Part shown: positions 1 to 5,049 of the stretch, piece after piece
Layout of the letters: each line of letters opens with the position of its first letter
Position numbering within the stretch: the stretch's first letter is position 1
DNA from: Candidatus Omnitrophota bacterium
GTDB lineage: Bacteria; Omnitrophota; Koll11; Aquiviventales; Aquiviventaceae
Reading direction: 5' to 3'
DNA length: 5,495 nucleotides
Assembly: GCA_023247285.1 (NCBI GenBank)
Contig: JAHFGU010000111.1
Span: forward strand, 1 to 5,495
Notes under the pieces: generated by a model
Database searches by the model: none
Told to the model about the DNA's origin: nothing
Seen by the model: only the letters and a program-made list of their open reading frames with translations
Made by a program: the position numbers and the translations under genes

Positions 1-1415
1 GCCGCAAGGCCTTCCTCACGACGCGGATCGGGGACACCGGCCTGCTGCTCGGCATCCTGACCCTGGTGTTCGCGAACGGCCCGCTGCGCTTCGAGGCCTT
101 CGCGTCCGCCAGGCTCGCGCTCGATGTCCGGCTGCTCACCGCCATCAGCCTGCTCTTCTTCCTCGGCGCGGTCGGCAAATCCGCCCAAATCCCGCTGCAT
201 GTCTGGCTGCCGGACGCGATGGAAGGCCCGACCCCGGTTTCCGCGCTCATCCACGCGGCGACGATGGTGGCCGCCGGCGTCTATCTGGTCGCGCGCACGC
301 TCGTGCTGTTCACGCCGCAGAGCCTCGCCGTGGTGCTGGGCATCGGGCTGGCGACGCACCTCCTGGCCGCCACGGTGGCGCTGACGCAGACCGATATCAA
401 GCGCGTCCTCGCGTACTCGACGATCAGCCAGCTCGGCCTCATGATGACCGCGCTCGGAATGGGGGCCGGCGCGCTGGGGATGTTCCATCTCGCTACGCAC
501 GCCTGCTTCAAGGCGCTGCTCTTTCTCGCCGCCGGCAGCGTGATTCATGCCACGCACCAGCAAGACCTCGCGCATCTGGGCGGGCTGCGCCGCGCGATGC
601 CATGGACCGCCGGCGTGTTCCTGGTCGCAGCCCTCGCGATGAGCGGGATCTTTCCGCTCAGCGGTTTCTGGAGCAAGGACGCGATCCTCGCCGAGGCGCG
701 AGCGGCGCACCCGGCGGTGTTCTGGGCGCTGCTGGCCGGCGCCGGCATGACGGCCGGCTACATCTTCCGGCTCTACCTGCGCTGCTTCGAGGGGCAGGAG
801 CCGCGCCGCGGGCAGGGGGACCATCACGCGCATGAAGCGCCGCTGATCATGGTGCTGCCGATGGCGGTCTTGGGCATCGGGGCGGCGGTCGTGGGCCTGG
901 CCGGATCGATCTGGTGGCAGCCGCTGCTCCATCTGCTCGGCGCGGAGGGGCACGCGGAGCTGGATATCCCGGTGCTCGCGCTCTCGACGGGGGCCGCGCT
1001 GACCGGCATCGCGCTCGCGTGGGTGGTGGGCGTGCAGCGGCGGAATCTCGTGCCGACCGGATGGCGGCCGCTGGCCGCGCGGCTCCACGCGCTGGCGTAC
1101 AACAAGTACTATGTCGATGAGCTCTATGGGGCGGCCGTCATCCGCCCTGCGCTCGCCGGCTCGGAGCGGCTGGCGGCGTTCGACCGCCGCGTGATCGATG
1201 GCGCGGTGGACGGCGCTGGGGCCGCCGGCGATGCCATCAGCCGCTGGAAAGACGCGTTTGATCGGCTGGTCGTGGACCGGCTCGTCATCGGCGTGGCCGT
1301 CATGATCCGCACCGTCGGCGGGGCGCTGCGGTTGATCCAGACCGGGGTCGTGCAGCACTATCTCCTGATCGCCGCGGCGTCGGTGGCGCTGCTAGCGGTC
1401 GCGGTCATTCGGTAA
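1..1415 (+). CDS. nuoL: NADH-quinone oxidoreductase subunit L (5' partial)
   Basis: This is the distal antiporter-like, proton-translocating subunit of the complex I membrane arm. The open frame enters from the window edge (first full codon at base 3, 470 codons visible), and comparison with the 613-residue E. coli NuoL puts roughly 165-170 N-terminal residues outside. The visible start, KAFLTTRIGD, matches the conserved segment holding the family's TM-region aspartate. Next comes VGKSAQIPLHVWLPDAMEGP, with the channel lysine (partial residue 59, E. coli K229), then LIHAATMV with the conserved histidine (residue 84, H254). Further on are DIKRVLAYSTISQ, HLATHACFKALLF (lysine 170, K342) and GFWSKDAIL (lysine 225, K399). 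The NKYYVDELY motif near 1100 precedes the long lateral amphipathic helix (about 1150-1330), and a final hydrophobic segment ends the protein, as in NuoL but not NuoM or NuoN. A GTG at 66 is an internal codon, not the start. nuoM follows 14 bases later, so the genes are probably cotranscribed. Confidence 0.97.
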   Translation, partial: RKAFLTTRIGDTGLLLGILTLVFANGPLRFEAFASARLALDVRLLTAISLLFFLGAVGKSAQIPLHVWLPDAMEGPTPVSALIHAATMVAAGVYLVARTLVLFTPQSLAVVLGIGLATHLLAATVALTQTDIKRVLAYSTISQLGLMMTALGMGAGALGMFHLATHACFKALLFLAAGSVIHATHQQDLAHLGGLRRAMPWTAGVFLVAALAMSGIFPLSGFWSKDAILAEARAAHPAVFWALLAGAGMTAGYIFRLYLRCFEGQEPRRGQGDHHAHEAPLIMVLPMAVLGIGAAVVGLAGSIWWQPLLHLLGAEGHAELDIPVLALSTGAALTGIALAWVVGVQRRNLVPTGWRPLAARLHALAYNKYYVDELYGAAVIRPALAGSERLAAFDRRVIDGAVDGAGAAGDAISRWKDAFDRLVVDRLVIGVAVMIRTVGGALRLIQTGVVQHYLLIAAASVALLAVAVIR

Positions 1416-1419
1416 TTGC

Positions 1420-1425
1420 GGAGGG
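1420..1425 (+). promoter_or_regulatory. Ribosome binding site of nuoM
   Basis: GGAGGG lies just upstream of the nuoM ATG, with GGAGG ending 5 bases before the start codon. It is the only near-consensus Shine-Dalgarno sequence I see in front of a gene in this window, and it fixes the nuoM start at 1430. Confidence 0.85.
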
Positions 1426-1429
1426 ATCG

Positions 1430-2896
1430 ATGGTGTTGACGTGGATGCTGGCGTGTCCGCTGGTCGGGATGCTCGCCATCCTGTGCCTGCCGAAGCGCGC
1501 AACCGCCCTCATCCGGAACCTGGCCCTGCTGTCCACCGGCTTCGCCCTGATCCTGTCGCTGCAGCTCCTGGGCGCCTTCCAGCCGCAGGCCGGGATCCAG
1601 TTCCAGGAGCGGCTCTCCTGGATCCCGCAGCTGAACATCCACTACCAGCTCGGCCTCGACGGCATCAGCCTGCCGATGGTGCTGCTGACCACCCTGCTGT
1701 CGTTCTTGGCGTGCATCGGCTCGGCCGGCATCCGGGAGCGGCAGAAGGAGTACTACGCCCTGTATCTCCTGCTGGAAATCGGGATGCTCGGTACCTTCGT
1801 CGCGCTGGACCTGTTCCTCTTTTACATCTTCTGGGAGATCGTGCTGGTGCCGATGTACTTCATCATCGGCGTCTGGGGCGGAGGGCGGCGGGAATATTCG
1901 GCGTTCAAGTTTTTCGTGTACACGCTGGCGGGCAGCCTCTTCATGTTGCTGGCGATTCTGGCGCTCTACTTTTCGACAGACCCGCACACCTTCGACCTGC
2001 TGGCGCTGCGGCAGGCGGCACCGCTCCTGCCGGTCGCGCTGCAGCAGCTCCTGTTCCTCGGCTTCTTCCTCGGGTTCGCGATCAAGGTGCCGGTGTTCCC
2101 CTTCCACACCTGGCTGCCGGACGCGCACGTGGACGCGCCCACTCCGGGCAGCGTGCTGCTGGCCGGCGTGCTGCTGAAAATGGGCGGCTACGGGTTTTTC
2201 CGGATCAGCTACCCGCTGCTGCCGGCGGCCGCGCAGCACTTCGCCTGGGCGATGGCGCTGCTGGGCATGATCAACATCGTCTACGGCGCGTTTGTGGCGC
2301 TGGCGCAGACAGACTTCAAACGCCTGGTGGCGTACTCGTCGGTGTCGCACATGGGCTTCGTCCTGCTCGGCCTCGCCAGCCTGACGCCTGAGGGCCTGAA
2401 CGGCGCCATGCTGCAGATGTTCAGCCACGGCATCATCACCGGGGCGATGTTTCTCCTCGTGGGCGCGCTCTATGAGCGCACGCACACCCGCGATCTCGGC
2501 GCGTTCGGCGGGCTGGGCGCGCGGCTGCCGGTCTACGGCGGGTTCCTCATCTTCTTCAGCCTCGGCTCGCTGGGCCTGCCGGCGCTGAGCGGGTTCGTCG
2601 CCGAGTTCCTGTCGCTGGCCGGCGCGTTCCAGGTGCAGGCGCTGCAGGCCCTCACGATGATCTCCGTGATCGGGATCGTGATCGCCGCCGCGTACAACTT
2701 GAAAGTGATCCGCGCGGTCCTGCTCGGCCCGCTCAACGCGAAGTGGCAGCAGCTGCCGGATCTGAATCCGCTGGAGAAGATCAGCCTGACGCCGCTGCTG
2801 CTGCTGACGCTGGCGGTCGGGGCGTATCCGCTGCTGATTCTCGGACTCCAGGACCCGGCGCTGCGCGCGCTCATCCAGCATGTGACGGGACATTAA
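1430..2896 (+). CDS. nuoM: NADH-quinone oxidoreductase subunit M
   Basis: This is the middle antiporter-like proton-pumping subunit of the complex I membrane arm, lying between NuoL and NuoN in the assembled enzyme. At 488 residues it is near the usual length of about 500, and it is hydrophobic throughout, in keeping with about 14 transmembrane helices. The family signature residues are all visible. FWEIVLVPMYF carries the essential glutamate (E136, equivalent to E. coli E144). FAIKVPVFPFHTWLPDAHV carries the channel lysine K219 (K234), and VLLKMGGYG carries K250 (K265). TDFKRLVAYSSVSHMGF is the conserved helix shared with its paralogues, and SGFVAEFL carries the terminal glutamate E392 (E407) that replaces the lysine found in NuoL and NuoN. 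The E392 feature separates it from those subunits. The start at 1430 is supported by GGAGG five bases upstream. The stop codon TAA (2894-2896) overlaps a palindrome by one base. It is intact, with no sign of a frameshift. Confidence 0.98.
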   Translation: MVLTWMLACPLVGMLAILCLPKRATALIRNLALLSTGFALILSLQLLGAFQPQAGIQFQERLSWIPQLNIHYQLGLDGISLPMVLLTTLLSFLACIGSAGIRERQKEYYALYLLLEIGMLGTFVALDLFLFYIFWEIVLVPMYFIIGVWGGGRREYSAFKFFVYTLAGSLFMLLAILALYFSTDPHTFDLLALRQAAPLLPVALQQLLFLGFFLGFAIKVPVFPFHTWLPDAHVDAPTPGSVLLAGVLLKMGGYGFFRISYPLLPAAAQHFAWAMALLGMINIVYGAFVALAQTDFKRLVAYSSVSHMGFVLLGLASLTPEGLNGAMLQMFSHGIITGAMFLLVGALYERTHTRDLGAFGGLGARLPVYGGFLIFFSLGSLGLPALSGFVAEFLSLAGAFQVQALQALTMISVIGIVIAAAYNLKVIRAVLLGPLNAKWQQLPDLNPLEKISLTPLLLLTLAVGAYPLLILGLQDPALRALIQHVTGH

Positions 2897-2912
2897 AAGT
2901 GCCTGGCACTTT
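2896..2912 (+). repeat. 17-base palindrome between nuoM and nuoN
   Basis: AAAGTGCC-T-GGCACTTT is a perfect inverted repeat with 8-base arms around a single central T. It begins on the last base of the nuoM stop codon. As RNA it could form a 7-base-pair stem with a CUG loop. No run of T follows it, so a classical intrinsic terminator is unlikely, and nuoN, which follows directly, presumably must be cotranscribed. Short palindromes with a GTGCCTGGCAC core recall dispersed intergenic REP-like repeats in various bacterial genomes. That resemblance comes from memory, and only one copy is visible here. Confidence 0.7.
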
Positions 2913-2929
2913 GAAGCGCACCTGGTAAC

Positions 2930-4381
2930 ATGGGCGCTGTGCTCCTCGATAGTGTGAAGGCGTGGTGGCCGGAGGCGGTGCTCAGCCTCGGCGCGCTGGC
3001 GGCGATCCTGGCCAGCGCATGGAGCGCGCGCGCGTCCGCCTCGCTCGCGGTCGCGTGGGCCGCGGTGCTCGCCGCTGCGATAGCCCTCTGGCGCACCCAG
3101 GCGCCGGCATCCGGCCTCGTGTTTTCCGGGCTCATCACCACCGACGTGCTCAGCCTCGCGTTCCGCTGGATCGGGCTGGCCTCCGTGGCGATCACGCTGC
3201 TGCTTGTGACGGCGTCGCGCGAGTTCGACTTGGCGCGCCGCGGGGAATGTCTGGGGCTGCTCCTCCTCATCGGCGTGGGCTTCATGCTCATGGCCGAGGC
3301 GAACCACCTCCTCATGGCCTACCTCGCGGTCGAGATGGTCAGCCTCAGCTCGTACGCGCTGGTCGGCTTCCTGCATGAGCCCCGATCCGCGGAAGCCGGC
3401 TTGAAGTATCTGCTCTTCGGCGCGCTCTCATCCGGCATCATGCTGTTCGGCATGTCGCTGCTCTACGGGATCACCGGCGTCTTGGACCTGCCGGACGCCG
3501 GCGTCCGAGCCGACCTACTGCTCCGCGGCAATGTCCCGGCAGTTGTCCCGTGGCTCAGCGTCGCGGTCGTCATGATCCTGGCGGGTCTTGGATTCAAGAT
3601 CTCCCTGGTCCCGTTCCATCTCTGGACGCCGGACGCCTACGAAGGCGCGCCGGTGCCCATCGCCGCGCTGCTCTCCGTCGGCTCCAAGGCGGCCGGGTTG
3701 GCGCTGCTGCTGCGCGTAGCGCACGCGCTGCCGTCCTTGTGGACGATCCTCGCGCCGGCGCTGATGGCGCTCACGGTGATCACGATGACGCTGGGCAACA
3801 CGGTGGCCCTGGTGCAGACCAACATCAAGCGGCTGCTGGCCTACTCGACGATCGGGCAGGTGGGGTATGTGCTGATCGGCGTCATGGCGGGCACGCGCTT
3901 GGGCCTCGAGGCGCTGCTCCTCTACGTGGTGGCGTATCTCTTCATGAACTTCGGCGCGTTCGCCTGCGTCGTGGCGGTGGTCAACGAAACCGGCAGCGAA
4001 TCGATCGAGGCGTTCCGCGGCCTCTCGCGCCGGGCGCCTGGGCTGGCCCTGCTCTTCGCGCTCTTCCTGCTCTCGCTGGCCGGCATCCCGCCGCTGCTCG
4101 GTTTCTTCGGCAAATTCCTGCTGCTGGGCGCTGCGCTGGACGCGGGATTCCCGTGGCTGGCGGTCGCGGCGATCCTCAACAGCGCGGCAGCGCTCTACTA
4201 CTATGTGCAGCTCATCCGGCAGATGTATTTCGCGCAGGCTCCGGCCGAGCCGCGATTGCGCGTGGCCCTGCCGCTGCGCCTGGCCCTGGGTGTGTGCGCG
4301 GCCGGCACGGTGCTGCTGGGCCTCTTCCCCGGACCGCTGCTCGAGGCGGTGCGCGCGGCCGCCGCCCTCACGCGGCTCTAG
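2930..4381 (+). CDS. nuoN: NADH-quinone oxidoreductase subunit N
   Basis: This is the third antiporter-like proton-pumping subunit, closest to the quinone end of the membrane arm. It has 483 residues, against 485 in E. coli, and is hydrophobic throughout. Key residues seen are YLAVEMVSLSSYALVGF with the conserved glutamate E135 (E. coli E133), LKYLLFGALSSG with K159 (K158), GFKISLVPFHLWTPDAYEGA with K223 (K217), and GSKAAG with K253 (K247). NIKRLLAYSTIGQVGY is also present, as is GFFGKFLL with K395, the same number as in E. coli. The LKYLLFGA and HLWTPDAYEGAP forms are typical of NuoN rather than NuoM. An in-frame TGA at 2912-2914 limits the start to downstream of that point. ATG 2930 is the first good candidate but has no evident Shine-Dalgarno sequence; GTG 2939 and GTG 2954 are in-frame alternatives with no better support. 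It lies 33 bases after nuoM, mostly filled by a palindrome, and is the last nuo gene here. Confidence 0.97.
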   Translation: MGAVLLDSVKAWWPEAVLSLGALAAILASAWSARASASLAVAWAAVLAAAIALWRTQAPASGLVFSGLITTDVLSLAFRWIGLASVAITLLLVTASREFDLARRGECLGLLLLIGVGFMLMAEANHLLMAYLAVEMVSLSSYALVGFLHEPRSAEAGLKYLLFGALSSGIMLFGMSLLYGITGVLDLPDAGVRADLLLRGNVPAVVPWLSVAVVMILAGLGFKISLVPFHLWTPDAYEGAPVPIAALLSVGSKAAGLALLLRVAHALPSLWTILAPALMALTVITMTLGNTVALVQTNIKRLLAYSTIGQVGYVLIGVMAGTRLGLEALLLYVVAYLFMNFGAFACVVAVVNETGSESIEAFRGLSRRAPGLALLFALFLLSLAGIPPLLGFFGKFLLLGAALDAGFPWLAVAAILNSAAALYYYVQLIRQMYFAQAPAEPRLRVALPLRLALGVCAAGTVLLGLFPGPLLEAVRAAAALTRL

Positions 4382-4397
4382 ATGGCGGCGCGGCGTG

Positions 4398-4406
4398 TGT
4401 TATAAT
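4398..4406 (+). promoter_or_regulatory. Extended -10 promoter ahead of the atp genes
   Basis: TG-T-TATAAT is a perfect extended -10 element: a TG one base before a consensus TATAAT hexamer at 4401-4406. It stands 17 bases after the nuoN stop codon in otherwise very GC-rich DNA. Seventeen bases upstream, where a -35 box would lie (4378-4383), the sequence is CTAGAT, which does not resemble TTGACA, so the TG extension would have to compensate. Transcription would be expected to start near 4412-4414, giving a leader of about 120 bases before the first atp gene. The promoter is predicted from motif match only. The same ATAAT also forms one flank of the inverted-repeat element, so the match could be partly fortuitous. 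Confidence 0.55.
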
Positions 4407-4421
4407 CCCACCACCTGCCAC

Positions 4422-4465
4422 CCAGCCGTCCCGTTTCGCCGCACTTCCTTCGACGGGACGGCTGG
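4422..4465. repeat. 13-base-pair internal hairpin
   Basis: CCAGCCGTCCCGT (4422-4434) is the exact reverse complement of 4453-4465, leaving an 18-base loop (4435-4452). It starts on the base directly after the left outer arm of the inverted-repeat element. No T-tract follows, so it is not a standard intrinsic terminator for the nuo operon, though a Rho-assisted or structural role is not excluded. Confidence 0.85.
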
Positions 4466-4494
4466 CGTGCTGGTGGACGGGATGGCGCGGAGCA

Positions 4495-4519
4495 CACGGA
4501 CCGCCTACGGCGGTCCGTG
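4495..4519. repeat. 11-base-pair internal hairpin with TAC loop
   Basis: CACGGACCGCC (4495-4505) is the exact reverse complement of 4509-4519, separated by a TAC loop. Its last three bases (4517-4519) are also the first bases of the right outer arm of the inverted-repeat element. The full hairpin and the full outer stem therefore compete for these bases; shortened to 9 base pairs it shares only base 4517. Confidence 0.85.
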
Positions 4520-4521
4520 GC

Positions 4522-4527
4522 AGGTGG
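4522..4527 (+). promoter_or_regulatory. Ribosome binding site of the AtpZ-like gene, inside the inverted repeat
   Basis: AGGTGG, one base from AGGAGG, lies 7 bases before ATG 4535 and is the best Shine-Dalgarno candidate for this gene. It falls wholly inside the right arm of the 15-base inverted repeat. When the mRNA folds on itself, this site would be paired with 4411-4416 and masked. Whether the masking operates in the cell is inference. Confidence 0.55.
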
Positions 4528-4534
4528 TGGGATA

Positions 4535-4777
4535 ATGCGCGACGCCGGGCGCCCGAAGCCATCCGCATGGCTGCAGCAGGCCGGGCTCTTGACCGCCATC
4601 CCGTTCGTGTTGTTGGTAGGCCCCGCGCTCGGGTACTACCTCGGCAACGCGCTCGACCATCGATGGTCGCATGCTCCCTGGGGGGTGGCCGCCGGCGTGG
4701 TCTGGGGGCTGGTGGCGAGCGCGCGCGTGACCATCCAGTTGATCCGGCAATCGGAACGCGTGAATTCGGACGAATGA
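4535..4777 (+). CDS. atpZ: AtpZ/AtpI-family small membrane protein of the F-type ATP synthase operon
   Basis: This 80-residue protein has a short basic N-terminus and two predicted transmembrane helices (about residues 17-38 and 48-69) forming a hairpin. The first helix carries the family-like pattern GPALGYYLGNALD, followed by a short polar turn and PWGVAAGVVWGLVASA, and the tail is charged. This fits the AtpZ/AtpI-type accessory proteins encoded at the head of bacterial atp operons, which have been linked to Fo assembly and to magnesium or calcium uptake. They are not part of the core rotary motor. ATG 4535 is chosen because AGGTGG precedes it by 7 bases; an in-frame GTG at 4517 would start inside the inverted repeat and add six glycine-rich residues. 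The start codon is built from the ATAAT repeat flanking the upstream element. It overlaps the next gene by four bases, suggesting translational coupling. Confidence 0.75.
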   Translation: MRDAGRPKPSAWLQQAGLLTAIPFVLLVGPALGYYLGNALDHRWSHAPWGVAAGVVWGLVASARVTIQLIRQSERVNSDE

Positions 4778-5046
4778 TCGGCGTGGGCATGTTCGCTGGC
4801 GTGAGCTGGCATCTGATCAGCCTCTCCTGTATGCGGCGGCTGCTGGCCGCGTGGCTCCATCCCCGCCCGTCGATCCGCGCGGTGGTCGGATGGGTGATCG
4901 TGAAGATCGCGCTCGTCTTAGCGCTGGCCGCCGCCCTCGCGCGCGCGCCCATGACTGCGCTGCTGGGGTTCGGCATCGGCTTCACCTGTTCGCTGGCGCT
5001 GGCCGTCGCATGGTGGGCGCGCCGCTCCGCGTTGGAGTCTCGCTGA
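4774..5046 (+). CDS. atpI: ATP synthase subunit I-like protein (AtpI)
   Basis: This 90-residue hydrophobic protein has a moderately hydrophobic N-terminus (residues 1-19), a basic linker (about 21-35, RR and PRPSIR), and two strong transmembrane segments at about 36-56 and 61-82. The GWVIVKIALVLALAAALA segment, with a lysine inside the helix, and the glycine-rich second helix resemble the C-terminal half of ATP synthase I proteins. These assist assembly of the c-ring. At 90 residues it is shorter than the usual 110-130, so it may be a compact version. The ATG at 4774 overlaps the TGA of the preceding gene (ATGA), which is the main support for this start, as no clear Shine-Dalgarno sequence is present. 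atpB follows three bases after its stop. Identity rests on context and topology more than on sharp motifs. Confidence 0.65.
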   Translation: MIGVGMFAGVSWHLISLSCMRRLLAAWLHPRPSIRAVVGWVIVKIALVLALAAALARAPMTALLGFGIGFTCSLALAVAWWARRSALESR

Positions 5047-5049
5047 GCC

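Larger units (their letters stand above)
4402..4536. mobile_element. MITE-like element with flanking ATAAT direct repeats
   Basis: A 125-base element (4407-4531) has perfect 15-base terminal inverted repeats: CCCACCACCTGCCAC at 4407-4421 and its exact reverse complement at 4517-4531. It is bracketed by a perfect 5-base direct repeat, ATAAT, at 4402-4406 and 4532-4536. Inverted ends, a flanking duplication, small size and no coding capacity fit a non-autonomous miniature inverted-repeat transposable element. The interior holds a 13-base-pair hairpin (4422-4465), a weak 5-base-pair pairing (4467-4471 with 4491-4495) and a 9-base-pair hairpin (4497-4517). With the outer stem these make an almost gap-free four-way, cloverleaf-like fold. 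No transposase is in the window, so the mobilising family is unknown. It could instead be a resident structured leader of the atp mRNA. It fills nearly all of the non-coding gap between nuoN and the first atp gene. Confidence 0.6.

Noticed and set aside
1358..3376. A 672-codon open frame on the minus strand opposite nuoM and the start of nuoN.
   Set aside because: Its predicted protein is a monotonous mix of Arg, Gln, Glu, His and Ala with no recognisable domain, the typical antisense shadow of GC-rich, Leu-rich membrane protein genes. It crosses two well-supported genes.
4422..4465. Intrinsic terminator for the nuo operon.
   Set aside because: The 13-base-pair stem is strong, but the loop is 18 bases and no T-run follows. 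It fits better as part of the larger inverted-repeat element.
4501..4513. A UNCG-type tetraloop (C-TACG-G) in the second internal hairpin.
   Set aside because: Closing the loop as C-TACG-G shifts the register and breaks the rest of the stem (4504 would face 4511, C against C). The long stem requires a TAC triloop instead.
4405..4533. A tRNA or tRNA-like gene, because of the cloverleaf shape.
   Set aside because: It is far too long, with a 17-base-pair outer stem, no T-loop GTTCGA-type sequence, no anticodon-arm geometry and no CCA end.
3550..4773. Long plus-strand open frame overlapping nuoN and continuing to 5046.
   Set aside because: It is out of frame with nuoN, rich in Arg, Ala, Gly and Pro without motifs, and only its last 90 codons (from 4774) form a plausible gene.
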